A DNA stretch of 64,000 nt. It comes from Diphasiastrum complanatum (Eukaryota; Streptophyta; Lycopodiopsida; Lycopodiales; Lycopodiaceae). This document shows, one piece after another, positions 50,259 through 62,089 of the stretch. Below the pieces are notes generated by a model. That model searched no databases. It saw only the letters and a list, made by a program, of their open reading frames with translations, and had not been told where the DNA came from. A program made the position numbers and the translations under genes. Within the stretch, counting starts at the first letter, position 1, and every line of letters starts with the position of its first letter. The stretch covers positions 39,674,141 through 39,738,140 of the forward strand of contig CM055095.1 of assembly GCA_029204225.1 (NCBI GenBank). The letters are read 5' to 3'.

Positions 50259-50818
50259 TACAGAATAGAAATCCTCACTTTACACATGCTAGAACTTGGA
50301 AATGCATGAAGATTTGATCATAAACACTTAGATCCAACTTAGTATTGTCCTTGTCCGTACAACAGCAGCAACCTACAGTCATTCACACGTGTGGATGCAA
50401 GATTAACAACAAAAATCAAGATTAACAACAAGATATCCTGAGAAATACACATGAGATGGACATAGAATAGAAAGAGATGAATTCTCCACGTAAAATGAGA
50501 ATACATTAATACTATAATCATGTTGGTACTATTATTTATAGTTGCCAAAATGTCACTTGGCCAATTGCCATAAACTAGCCCTAAAATGATAACTTCTTGG
50601 TACGTAATCAAAAACCTAGAATTTCTAGTCTAGATGCAATGTATCTATATTAACCAATTAGAATGGGACCAAATCCGAGTTCATTCACAAATGTACTTGC
50701 CAAAAATAGTACAAACACTATTTAGTTCTTTATTGACAAAAATAACTCTAAGTTGAATTTTCATGTTGGCCTCAAAATTGCCAAGATAAATCAACTAAAC
50801 TAGTTGAAATTTTTCACA
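50259..50818 (-). mobile_element. Solo copia LTR with target duplication
   Basis: The minus strand begins TGTGAAAAATTTCAACTAG, nearly the same start as the LTR at 17657-18436, and ends TTCTGTA (terminal CA changed to TA). It is flanked on the plus strand by TTAAC (50254-50258) and TCAAC (50819-50823), a 5-bp duplication with one mismatch. Integrase homology lies on both sides and no internal region is present, hence a solo LTR. It carries CACACGTGTG (50384-50393) and a TATA-like TATAAATAATA. Confidence 0.8.
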
Positions 50819-50823
50819 TCAAC

Positions 50824-50940
50824 AACATCAAGTTTATCCACATGCTCCTCTTCAAAGACATCTTTAGAAATGTGACCTTTCTTTGACTTAGGAATGTAAA
50901 CCCTGTAAAAATTTTTGAGAGAACATCCAAAAAACTAACT
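50824..50940 (-). pseudogene. Copia integrase-tail relic, part 1
   Basis: Minus-strand frame reads NFYRVYIPKSKKGHISKDV and EEEHVDKLDVV, matching AYKVYIPSTKKVVISRDV of the intact copia integrase. Coding homology fades beyond 50940. Confidence 0.75.
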
Positions 50941-53779
50941 AAACTATGGTAAGAAAAACAATAGAGCTGAATTCTACAACAATTACTCTCCTTCTCATAT
51001 GTATAATTACTCCCAACCACACCCCCTATGGATATCCTTTCGACATTGTATTGGTAGCCTCCCTTGTTGGTTGTTGGTGATCTACATGATTTCATAACTG
51101 ATGGTATCTTGTTCCTCATGGAGACTCACAAGAGAGGATTATTGTACTTTCCTAAATACACACGAGAATTAAAATTTAGAAAAGAAGTCAAATCAATAAC
51201 AGGTAGAAGTTCAAGTGGGGTTGTATGTCAATTTTGACGACCATTTCTTTTAGTTGTATGTCAAGATGAGCAAGCAAGGACATCTAGATCGTGCTTTGTG
51301 TTGGTAATATTGGGCTACAGTGGGATCTCTTCATTGCAACATGTTAGTTTACTCCAAAGACATTCTTATATGCTTGCAAGATGTGTGTATCTTCCATATG
51401 TCGATATTTTGGTAAACATTTGTGATGTGAGCAAGGATACATCTCCATGCATTAGATAATGATGATATGAATGTTCATAGATTATCAATGGAATGAGATG
51501 GACCTGTTACAGCCTACGAAGAGTACATAATGCTTGTCGGAATCACATGTAAAACACACTTCAAACCTCACCCTCTATGAATATACACACAAATTACTAA
51601 CCAAACTATGAAAAAAAAATTCAACCATCAATATTTTTTCCTAAAAATAAAAATTAAAAGTATTATAAATACAAATTTTACGTTGCTAACAACATTCCAC
51701 GTTCCAATATACTCATTATGGAACAAATTATGTTGGAACCATAATGGGATGTATGTGTGTGTGTGTGTGTGTGTGTTGTGCCAGTGTGTTTCCCTAAACA
51801 TCTTAGGTATATAACCTTAATAATTATTACCTTGTCTGTCCAAATATGCTTGTAAACATCTTAGGTTTGTAACCTTAATATTATTACATTGTCTGTCCAA
51901 ATGTGCTAACTATATTATAAAACTTGAATGAAAAACTTAGCTTAGAATCAACTTGAAAAGATTAGATTGGAGACTTTATTGCAATCATGCACAGCTTTTC
52001 ATTAACATTAAAAAAAATGGGTAGCAATCAAATAGAACAAAATTGTACGAACAATCAAAATGACTTGCAAATCGAACTTGAAAGCTTTTCTTTATCCCCT
52101 TTATAGTTAGGCTAGATACAACCAATTGTTGGGTTCACAAAAACCCAATTCGAACCATAAACCATGTGCATTGAAAGGGGACATCTAGAGCAAGTGCCCT
52201 CAAAAGTGAATACCCGTAAGTAGTACTACGTAAATATTGTACTTTAAAAAGGTGACAACACATCATTAAGAATTTTAGGTCAGCTTGCATCGTTATGTTA
52301 GAGAGAAAATGAATAACATAATTTGAATTTCTTTTTCTCCATTTTGAAAACACAATGCAAAAATGTTACATACATAATGTCATTGGCAGTATGTGAGATT
52401 CAATATGAATGTCATGGGCTTAGTAGTTTTCACAAGTCCAGTAAATTCTCTTGTTCCACTTTCCAACTCAAATCTATTATCTCACTTCCACATGGCATCT
52501 CTGAATGAAATCCCTATGAATCATGGTACATGGATGATAGATAACGATTGTTGCCAAAACCTATTAGTCATTGACATGAATACCGATCCAGAAAAATGAA
52601 CAGTTCTTTGTGCAAAAGCAAACACAAAGTATTTGATTTTCAAAAGTTGCAATACCACATTTTCTAATAAGATAGTGAAACATGCTCCCACAATGCTAGA
52701 GAATGTCATAGCTAAATTGTAATCTTTTTATTTAGACTACTTATTCATATACAAATGACATTTAAAACTTTTTGATGTTCGTAAAAAGATCTCCCTCACC
52801 ACCACAAATCTGAGAACCATAGGATGTTGTATGTACCAAACCATTTAATGCACTCCAAGACTCACATCTTTGAGGTGACGTACCCTACACAACGACCAAA
52901 AGTCTCAGCTACATGATCCACAGCCACCACCTAACTTATCAAGAAAGTCAAAACATAAGCCCTGTGATAGGCATGATATACCAAAAAAGCTACCTGCAAA
53001 CTTCAGGTGTCAACAACGTACCACTGCAAGACTGTGTTCTTCACAATTCAGCTGCAGGCTGATATAGTCACCAAACAGCTTATAATATCCACTATGGTTT
53101 AGTTCTGTAATCCTTAGGTAGGTATCTTATTAAAGGTTAAACATTATCTTTATGATTCTTGAGAAACACGACATACGTGCAACCCAAACTGATCTAGACA
53201 TGTGAAGCATTACATGATATTAAAGCAAAGCAAGCTATCTCTCACCTCTTAACAATTAACATCCATCCCTAGGCATCTACTAGCACTTCCAAAAGGAAAA
53301 AATTATTATTTTTCATGAAAAGCGTCTTCTCCACAGAAAAATAGAACCAGGACTAACAAAGTGTTTTGAGGTACTACATGGACTATAAGTACGACGCACT
53401 AAAGGCACTTGAATCAGGACACAAATTGAAAACATAAATGGCTTACTTTTCTGATTGCTCACATTTCCACACTTGAGTATTGAATCTGCAAGAAAGAAAT
53501 TGTTCATCATTTGAGAGTGAAGATTGGAATGGGTGCCTCAGCAGTGTTTTGAAGAGCATAGCACTCTCCCTACACATACACAGAACTTGAGACTAAGATA
53601 AGGGAATCACTTGAGAAAATTCTTTGCAGATGTGAAAAGTCTTTATAGAGTCTAGACTCATATATTGCCCCAGGACACAAGTACAGGTCATTAGATAACC
53701 TGCTGGGTTTCAGTCTGTTACCTTCCATAAAACTGCTCAACTGCGTGTTGGGGCCCCTTGTCCAGAAGTGATTGAAATG
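50941..53779. other. No gene recognised
   Basis: AT-rich intergenic sequence. A short (GT)n microsatellite lies at about 51750-51777. The last few hundred bases before 53779 may be the 3' untranslated region of the minus-strand gene ending at 53780. Confidence 0.4.
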
Positions 53780-53849
53780 CTACTGAGTCACACAAGTGAA
53801 AGATTGTGATGAATAGGCGTCCTCATCATCATCTGAATCTCTTGAATCA
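53780..53849 (-). CDS. Last exon of a plant-type gene with acidic C-terminus
   Basis: After the acceptor (…TGTGCAG) the minus strand encodes DSRDSDDDEDAYSSQSFTC and three more residues, then TAG (53780-53782). It joins in phase 2 to the exon at 55193-55507, completing EVREFEP-Ser followed by an acidic run. Land plants have proteins of unknown function ending in a V-x-W-x-D-x-x-G ... EVREFEPS, acidic run, Cys-containing tail; I recognise that pattern but cannot name the protein. The intron would be 53850-55191. Confidence 0.6.
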
Positions 53850-54668
53850 CTGCACATATTAATGATTGAGTGATTATAAATATTATGGTGTCCTGACTGC
53901 CATAATTTACTTCTATGATTGACTTAAAGATGTTATTAACCAAACTTGAATGTAGGTTTTGAGCTTTTGCAGAAAAGGAAATGTCCGATTTTATTATAAT
54001 TTTAAGCTGGTTGCTTATAACAAGTAATGGAGACAAAATGAGCTGATGTTTGCATTCAACAAATATCTATTCAACATCAGCTCATTTCAACAAATATCAT
54101 TAGAGGTAACGCTTTAGAAAAGAATGTATATGCAACAAAAAGGGGAGCCAGCTAGGCTCTAGCGTTATTTATGTCTCATCACTAGATACAAGCATGAGTT
54201 GCTATCTGAGTTTCAAAAAAATATGCATTTTCTTGGGTAGACCAAATGCTGACTAAGAACTAAATTACTACCAAAAAGAAAAAACCAACAACAACCCAAA
54301 AAACTAAAAGCATCAGGGATGACGTTCATAAACAAGAGATAACATTATATAGACAAAATAGAAATACTAGAAAGCCAGACTGTACTGAAATGTTTACAAC
54401 TGCTTTCCTGCATGCAAGGCACAGACTGTTGATTAGTGTAACGTAGCCACAAAATTTTGAATGTTTCTTCCGTTGAACAAAATGCCAAGGTGATGTTTGG
54501 AAGGTTGTCTCAGAATTCTAGACAAAACATGTAACAGCTATTTTTTGCTACAGAGATCAAAGGTCTAAGAAGGCCACTTCTCACAGGCAAAGGCTTGGGT
54601 ACAGGGCCCCATATTACTATTCCCTTTCAATCATTTGTACATGGGCTTTTATTTGGACCATGTGGTTA

Positions 54669-54826
54669 TTTTAGTTGCTTGACATTACAACAAATGGCTT
54701 GGGCCCCAAGAACCCATCAGTTATTATTGACGTTTAGATTATTTGGATTTTAGTTGCTTGACATTACAACAAATGGCTTGGGCCCCAAGAACCCATCAGT
54801 TATTATTGACGTTTAGATTATTTGGA
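54669..54826 (+). repeat. Exact 79-bp tandem duplication in the intron
   Basis: 54669-54747 (starting TTTTAGTTGCTTGAC) is repeated at 54748-54826 without a visible change. It lies within the predicted intron of the minus-strand gene. Confidence 0.95.
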
Positions 54827-55191
54827 CTAGCTTTATAGGAACTCACATACCTCCTCCACACCGTATAAGTAGATCATCGTGGCTTCATTTTTTATGTGAT
54901 TGATTAAAGAGCAGAGTTGGCTTTCACTTCCGGTTCTTAGTGAGTTACACATTCCAGTTCAGTCCCCATCTTTCAAAAAAGAGTTCAAGAAAACAACGCA
55001 GTCAACAAAATACACAGAGGAAAAACATCTTCCCTTAAACTATTAAAAAAACACAAAGCTGTAGTATAGGTCTCTCGGAAATGAGCAAATATATCCCCCA
55101 CATTGCACATTTCTACCAATTTAGAAGTTTATGTAGTTTAGACACGGAGAAAAACAAAGCAATTGATAATAAGAAGGGAGAAGAGATGGAC

Positions 55192-55507
55192 CTTGGCTCA
55201 AACTCCCTCACTTCGGCAATGTCCTTCCCGTAGTCATCCACCCACTGGACAGTGCGCTTATCATTGTGTTTTCGCTGAATTACATCAGCAACATCTTTTG
55301 TCTTGCCATCACAAAATTCTTCAATCTGACCTAATTCGTCTGGGTAAGCTTCATCAGCAATTGTTTCTGGTACATCCAGCTGGGATAGCTGCAAACCCTG
55401 TTCTTCTGCATTATCTAAGCTGGTTTTGAGCAATGGTCCCAGCAGTGGCTCGCCACCTACACTTTTCCCATTGGCAGCATGCACAGGCTCATCGCCTAGG
55501 AAATCCC
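55192..55507 (-). CDS. Internal exon of the same minus-strand gene
   Basis: After the acceptor ATTCCAG the frame reads DFLGDEPVHAANGK, LLGPLLKTSLDNAEEQG, VPETIADEAYPDELGQIEEF, then RTVQWVDDYGKDIAEVREFE, and ends at a GT donor after AG (55192). Hydrophilic, no signal peptide or membrane segment. The upstream exons are not resolved. The 3' junction matches the exon at 53780-53849 in phase and in conserved sequence, so I regard it as a real host gene; function unknown. Confidence 0.55.
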
Positions 55508-55539
55508 CTGGAATGGGTTGTTAGTTCCCGTCCACTTTG

Positions 55540-55653
55540 ATGGAAGTGCGGAAGCCACAGTCTGTTTCCAAAGGATTTGACACCTACTTCCCCCTACAGC
55601 AGCAGCAGCCCGGAATGCAGCAAATCAAATTCGCGCCTTCGAATTTTGCACCG
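55540..55653 (+). CDS. Possible first exon of an unknown plus-strand gene
   Basis: ATG 55540 opens a frame reading MEVRKPQSVSKGFDTYFPLQ, QQQPGMQQIKFAPSNFAP, and stops at a plausible donor CCG|GTGAGA (55654). Composition looks protein-like, but I know no homologue and see no second exon. It lies head-to-head with the minus-strand gene and may be chance. Confidence 0.2.
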
Positions 55654-55699
55654 GTGAGAATTTTCCTAAAAGCTATGAGCATCTACCAAAGGAAGCTTC

Positions 55700-56560
55700 A
55701 TTTTCTTCTCACGCATTTCAAATGCTCCTTTCCTTCAAAACAATGAACATATGTCAAGAATTTCAAGAAACAAATTCTGTGACGTACTGTAAATCCAACA
55801 TCTAGCTCCATTCTCCTGGTGATTAATCATCCATCCTTCTGCCACAATCTCTAACGCATTGCCATAATTTGTCGCTCAAATCGCCATTTGCATAAAAGGC
55901 CTTAACATTTGCATAAAGTAGGGATGAGGAAAGATTTTTGTTCCACGCCGAGTGCAAATAAATCCTTTGCATCTGTCGATTTGAAAACCCTGAACCTCCA
56001 TGCATGATAGATGATCATCCCTTAGGCATACGAGCAAGCCAGCCCCAAAACAATCACCAAAAGCAGTAGCACAAAACTGACCATTAAGGCAGCAGTAGCA
56101 GCAGCTGGTGGTAAAAAGTAGAAGCATAGAAAGCAGAAAGAGCGAGCGATCCATGCTTTCTTCTTCTTCCTCTGTTGCTGCTCCTCCTGCCATTGTGGAT
56201 CAGCATACCTTCTGATCAGGCAACACAAAAGAAAACAGAAAGGCAAGCAATACAAACCCTAATCCCGAAACCATATTCTTTTTTGGCCCTGCATTGCTTG
56301 CAACGAATACTTAGCATTCATTTCAAACATTGACCACCTCGTGTTTTGGTTTTAATTCAAATGACATATGTAAATGCCGTTTTTTTTGTTCCGTGAGTAA
56401 CACATATGGCATTTAAAAATAAATTGCCTTTTTTTTCTAGGTTTCTTGGGTTTCCTATTGCTTTTTCTTTTTGCTTGACTTTATGTTAAAATCTTTTCCT
56501 TTCCGGATTTGGGGGTGTTTCAATATGAAGAGATTGACAGCTGGGTTCAGATTTGTTTTC
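55700..56560. other. No gene resolved
   Basis: Minus-strand frames at 55876-56255 encode hydrophobic Cys- and Leu-rich stretches following MAGGAATEEEEESMDRSL, which could be an untranslated or first-exon region of the minus-strand gene. The evidence is not enough to call an exon. Confidence 0.3.
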
Positions 56561-56565
56561 ATTTT

Positions 56566-56680
56566 CGTGGGGGGGGGGAAGGCCCTGCCCCGAAGAAGGC
56601 CTTCCGTGCTGGGAGGGCCCTTGCTTGAGGGCGGGAGCCCCAGGGCAGGGCCCGACCTGCACGAAAGGCCTTCCCCTGCG
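56566..56680. repeat. GC-rich ~115-bp island with inverted ends
   Basis: A run of about eleven G, then GGGGAAGGCC (56575-56584), a GC-rich centre with GGAGGGCCC, GGGAGCCC and GGCAGGGCCC, and the inverse GGCCTTCCCC (56667-56676). Its composition contrasts sharply with the AT-rich flanks, and it could fold into a stable hairpin. Confidence 0.75.
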
Positions 56681-57215
56681 TAATGTGAAGTGCGAAGGTG
56701 TGGGAGAACCTTGAAGCTCCCATATTCGTCGCGATGGTGTTCGTCGTGGCTGTGCTCATTTCATGGTTTGATGCCTCTGCCATCGCCATGCTTCTTGCAG
56801 TTAGCCGTTTAAAAATGGAAAAGTCTATCTGGTTTTCAATATATATAAATGTTTGAAAGGATTTCAATGTGGACTGAAGCTGCTTAAACGGTGGTTCTCC
56901 AATAGGATAGTTTTGGACGAAAATTTGGACATTACAAGACTTCATAGACCATTCCAAGTATGGTTGGAGAGAAGGAATGTGTCTGTCACAAACAATGATT
57001 CCAGATTTGTTCTAACAGAGACTTGCTTCCAGATTCGGTGTAATAAAGACTTGCTCTGCAGATTCTTGTTTGGCATTACATTAGTAACAGAGTGCAAAGA
57101 GTTAATTCAAGGTAAATTTTTCTGATTACAAACTATGTTTCTATGATTTATCTTTGTGGTGGCTTGTGTTTATGGCTACTGGAGACGTCAATTGCACTTA
57201 TTTTTCTAATGGTGT

Positions 57216-58667
57216 TTGTCACTTCCAAAAGCTCGTTCCATGATCCAAATTCTATTACTCATCAACTTTGACCAAAATATGATAGATGCTGAAAATTGGG
57301 ATCGATCAACATTTGATTCATGGCGGAAGCATTGTAATCTCCCTACTGATAAAAGTATGGAAGATCTTAGTGAAAGTTCTGATCTTAAAGGGTTTGTCGA
57401 TCTTCTTGTTTTGTTCATGTTACAAGTTCAAAAGAAAGATGGCGAAATGTATCCTCCTAAGAGGTAATAATTTGTTTATGTTTTTTGCTTTAGTTGTTTG
57501 TTAGATAATGACCTTATGTATGCATTTTGTTGTTGTTGTTTTTGCCTGTTTGTTGTTTTCTAAGGTTGTCAGAATAACTATTCTTATTTTTGCTGATCAC
57601 AGCATTATAAGTAGCATGTTTCATGCAATTGGAAGGACTATTCGATCTTGAAAAAAGACGACGACCTGTAAAATGTTATAATAGTGATGTTGTGGAGACT
57701 TACAAATCTTTGATTGGGCATCGTCCTGTTTGGAATGATGATGAGCCGCCGCCTCACCCTTTGTTTTTAACACAAATAAAAAATCCTATTGATAAGAATA
57801 TAGTATGAAATGTAGTTTATTTGATTAATTTGCTTTATTTTCTATTCTTAGTTGCTTTTATGTTCATTATAAGTTTGGTCATCCTCTTATTTGTAGTAGC
57901 ATTCAATATTTATGCAGTGGTATAGCAGAAATGCTGTTGGAAAATCTACTTTATCGAAGTGGGTGAAGTCCATGTTATTTCAAACTGGAGTGGTGGGCGC
58001 ATTTAGCAATAAATCTGGATGTGTTGCTGGTATCATGTAGAATGCGGTATGAAGGTGACTGGTCATCATGACGTTCGTTCATGTATGAAGTAAGTTTTCT
58101 TGAGAATAATTTATTGTGTGCTTTTATATCGTTGTGCACTTTTATATTGTTAAGCTTTTATATATTTCTTTGTAAATTTTGTTATTTCTTTGTGAAATTT
58201 AGATATGATCGAGATAATATGGCATTAAAGAGCGTGCAATGCAGCGCATCATTTGTGGTGATGAAAATAAATTTGAAGATCCATTGGTTGCCGAAGTGGA
58301 TAAATATAACAAGGTACAGTTAAAGGGAAAGTTTGTTGCAGAAAAGCCTGATGTTCCATCCTCATCAAATGACGTTTTCAAGGAAGTCAGGCATCCTCTT
58401 GCGGATGTTACTCAACGTGCGAGCAATTTTAATGTTGATGATGACGATGAGTTTTGGTGTAACCCATTAATCATGAAGGCTGTTGATGATGCTTTTGAGA
58501 AATATGAGGAGAATATGAAGTCACATTTACTCTGTCCACCTACAGTTAATAGCACTCACGTGAGTGTGGGACATAATTTTTCAAACATTAGTAATTGTCA
58601 TATCACTTTCAATGTTTCAGATGCCAATGTGGCAGCAGGAATTTTAAAGGATTTGAGCAAAAAGTAG
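57216..58667 (+). pseudogene. Crypton/DUF3504-like tyrosine recombinase pseudogene with introns
   Basis: Exons at ~57216-57463, 57603-57802, 57918-58089 and 58203-58667, with GT-AG introns. Reading: STFDSWRKHCNLPTDKSMED, LFMLQVQKKDGEMYPPK joined to IISSMFHAIGRTIRS; then RPVKCYNSDVVETYK, IGHRPV, PHPLFLTQIKNP; then WYSRNAVGKSTLSKWVKSML, then TGHHDVRSCMKYDRDNMALK; and a C-terminal tail with FSNISNCHITFNV. The TGHxxxxS and Tyr pattern is the end of a tyrosine-recombinase fold, and the FxxWR, YPPxS and GxxTL blocks are those of DUF3504 (Crypton-derived) proteins. Damage: a TGA in exon 2, loss of the central ~100 residues, a frameshift in exon 3, and one missing base after ALK in exon 4. The last 142 codons are open. 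Confidence 0.65.
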
Positions 58668-58670
58668 CTC

Positions 58671-59959
58671 GTTTTGAAGGATGTTGCTTGGTTTAGAGTT
58701 TGTAGCAGAATTGATAGGATCATAGGAGGACAAAACAGAAATAAGGATTGGGGTTGCACTTGGTATATGCCATTGTGAACACATTAATTTTGTAGATGAC
58801 ATTTGACGAGTAATAAAAATCTTTTTTCCATCGCATTGCATAAACTTTATTATTATTTTTCACTAATGTTCTCATGTATTTTGTTACATATACAGATTGT
58901 GGAGAATTTTTCCATGTGAGCAAGAACTTGTATCAAAATTCAAGATCATGAATTATTTGTTGCCCAGTGTCATGCTTCAGAAAAAGAAAGAACATAACAG
59001 AAGAGCAGAAATGTTTGTCCCTCATCTTCAACATCTGCAAAATCAGTGTACAATCAGGCTTGCAGGTCCACTGAAATTTAAACTGCTATATTCTGATAAT
59101 TAAATTGGCTTCTAATTAGACTGCCAGCTGTAATTGTGTTTTCAAACAGTAAGGAGCAGCAGAACATAAAGTGATAAAAAAAACCAGAAGGATGTTGTCT
59201 TTGTATCACAGAGAAATTGAAACTACCAAATTCTGGTAATTAAATTGGTACAATCTTCTAATTAGACTGCCAGTTGTCAGTGTGTTTTTAAACAATAATT
59301 GGTAATAAGTTATTGCCATGTATAGTGACAAATTTTGCCTGGACAGTTGCATTATTTTTGTGCCGAATGTGTGAATAAGACAGTTCCAATTCATCTGATC
59401 ACGAAGCTTTAACAAGAAGCGCTCATTGTCCTCCTCAATTATCAATAAAATGCTGCATGTCTGCAAAACCCAATTTCTGCTCTTGCTACGTTCTTCAATA
59501 CAGCATTTCTCAACCGATTGTATGTTGGCAATTTCTCTATGGCAGCCCTCCTCATCATCCTACTCTCTGTGGGCCATCGAAGATCGTCCAAAGACGCTGT
59601 CTTCCCAGGTCTTTGAGCTCATCAATCAATCACCTCTTTTCTTTGTCAGATCCATCCCGCCTCGCTATCTTCACATAATCTGCTGGCAGTCGCAATTATA
59701 CCATAAACTGCTTACAATTTTCCACTTCTCGGTTTGATCTGTATTCATTCTGACACAAGCTTTGACCTTGAAGCGAATGCATCTGTCCTGTGCTACTGTC
59801 AAGTTCGCAACTTGCGTCTTATTAGCTGATTACAGAATTTAAAGACCAGGCAGACAGCGATGGAGGAAGGCTCATGGGAGTGCCAAGTCTAGTTACCTTA
59901 ATACGCCATCGGCTTCATTGCAACACCACGTGAATGATTCGATTGAGAGCAGTTTAGAG
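58671..59959. other. No gene recognised
   Basis: Intergenic. A TTGGTAATTAAATTGG-like segment with neighbouring TCTAATTAGACTGCCAG appears twice (near 59092 and 59240) as a diverged direct repeat. The end of the stretch is probably the 5' region of the NIP-like fragment. Confidence 0.4.
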
Positions 59960-61459
59960 ATGGTTGAAGCTCGAAGGGCCAGCCGAGAACAATCTTCCAT
60001 GTGCTCTTTTGCTCGTCTTCTCGGAAGCGCACTGTCAGGAGCGCTCACTGGAATTTTTGCAATGGGTAAGTCTATCTCCGTCCATTAATTTTCATTGTTA
60101 ACCTTACATTGCAAGACTTTGTAAGCCTTCTTTTAACTGCAATTTCTAGTTCCGATATAGAGCTCGCAAGTACACAGAGCTCAACTTCTTCTCGTGTAGG
60201 AGCCCTGAGGAGGAGGCATTAGGTAGCACATTATGTCCTTGTTTTTTTGGCTGCTTTCTATTTTGTTCGCCCCTTGATCTTTTGAGTTATTTTCATCGGT
60301 ATCACTAGTTGTGCCTAACCAGGATCGTATTCAGCATCAAAGGGTTTAAGTCTCGCTTTCACTTCGTTCTTTATTTGGAAAAATTGTTACCATTTGAGAT
60401 CTCTCTCATGATGCATTCTCTTTTCTGATCATTTTCGGCTTCTCATTCACGTTAATGAGAATCTGTTACTGTTGTATGTAGATTACCGTCAAAATTTTGT
60501 ATGTTTCAGTAGTTTACAACATCATTGAAGCATTGCTCTTCCATGTCTCTAATTATCCTCGATAGCATGGAGTGTCTGCAGTTCGTTTAAGCCCGTCTGA
60601 TTGTTGGTACATCGTTTTTAGGCTAAACTTGCAATCAGCTGATATTCTGCTATCATAAGAAGTACCAGCGAAGAAGATAGAATTAAACTCACTTTGCATT
60701 TAGCTGCCAAAAAGTTGGATTTACAACAGAGCTATTTTGGACACATTTCTTCGCTATAGACAATGAACATTGATTTTATGCTGAATGCATGAGCTATGAA
60801 ATTAGTGTCAAATCTGTTGAAAATACGTTTTGAGCTCAAGGGGATGCCGCAACCTGGCCAAACATTTCTAGTCCATTTCCAAGGGCATTATATGGCAATA
60901 TTTGCGTGGTTTGTCCCGTTACAACAGAGAAGCTATGGTTTTTCATGTAAAAGACAAAGGCATTATTTGTATCTGTAAAGCTGCTAGGGTAATCCATTTG
61001 AAAGGCATTACCCTCATAAGATGAGCTTGCTGCCCATAAACTTTATTTTGCTATACATGGAAGAGACACGAAAGGGCCATAAAAACCTCTAAACAAAAGG
61101 TGACAAAAAATGAAGATTGAAAAATATCTCTGACTGTAGAGTCCTGTTGTTGTGTACCTAACTGATTTTCAAGCTGTTGTCTCAAATTGCTACTCCCTAC
61201 AGGGGTCCTTAAACTCCTATAGTTATCCTTTATATCTATACTGATAACGACGAAGCTCCAACCTCTGACTTCTGATCAATGTTTCTTGGATTCCCCTTCC
61301 ACCAGTTTTGTTTTTTAAAGTATGTCTTTATTCCTGATTTAAGAATTGTCTTGCAGTTGGAGGATAAGTGGAGCAGTTACAGGTGCTCTAGCAGGCCGTG
61401 CAACTGAGGGTGGATTTTTTCGTGGTGTTAGATTGCTGTACAACAAGAAATATTTCTAA
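59960..61459 (+). pseudogene. NEP1-interacting-protein (NIP1)-like N-terminal fragment
   Basis: Exon 1 59960-60065 (ATG 59960; MVEARRASREQSSM, then FARLLGSALSGALTGIFAM, a Gly/Ala-rich membrane segment), donor G|GTAAGT, intron 60066-61356, acceptor TTGCAG. Exon 2 encodes SGAVTGALAGRATEGGFFRG, the glycine-rich GALxG...ESGFxRG segment of plant NIP1/NIP2 RING-H2 proteins, chloroplast-envelope adaptors of the nuclear-encoded RNA polymerase in Arabidopsis. Exon 2 is one base out of frame with exon 1: an in-frame TAA arises three codons in (61363-61368). It then ends at TAA 61457. The C-terminal RING-H2 domain is not found. Pseudogene, or a gene with an error or a missing alternative exon. Confidence 0.6.
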
Positions 61460-62080
61460 AGTTTTAGGCTTCATATTATTTTTGGAACTTTTTGAATTGT
61501 TGTTCCTTAACAAACATAGAGAAATAATCATCCAATAGTCATGATATCTGATTTCTTTCATTTCGACAATCTAGAACAAAGTCCAAATTTTTTGATTATC
61601 ATACCACTTGGTAGTTGCATCACAATTTACCTAACCAAACAACCTTTGGTTAATAAGTGAATGTATTCTAAACCGAAGATATATTGTGCAAATCAAAGAT
61701 ATATAAACCATGTACTTGAAACTTGTCATTGCATTTGTGAGAATGTGGTAAGAACTAGTAAATGAGTCATGTTACGAGGCTAGTTTTGCTTTTTTGAAAA
61801 AATGTTACGTGTAACGTGAATGTGCACACTCTATAAAACTAAGACATCTGCATTAGAACTCAAGAGAGATCTCACCAGACAATAAGGGATCCATGTCCTT
61901 GGCTCTCTAAATGTTAGGAGTACTCATTTGAGATGGTGCCTAGTATGGGAGAGTATTCTTATATATATATATATATAAAATCCAAAAAATATTCTACATT
62001 TTAATTAAAAACTAAGAGTTTTACTAAGTTCTCAATTCAAACACCCATATGACATTAATCATAAGATAAAATTCAGAAAA
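61460..62080. other. No gene recognised
   Basis: AT-rich intergenic sequence; a short (AT)n run is at about 61961-61976. Confidence 0.4.
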
Positions 62081-62089
62081 TTGTAGTAA

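Noticed and set aside
55876-56255. Minus-strand Leu/Cys-rich frames that look like a signal peptide or membrane protein
   Set aside because: Two overlapping frames look equally plausible, with no homology and no clear splice link to the exon at 55192-55507.
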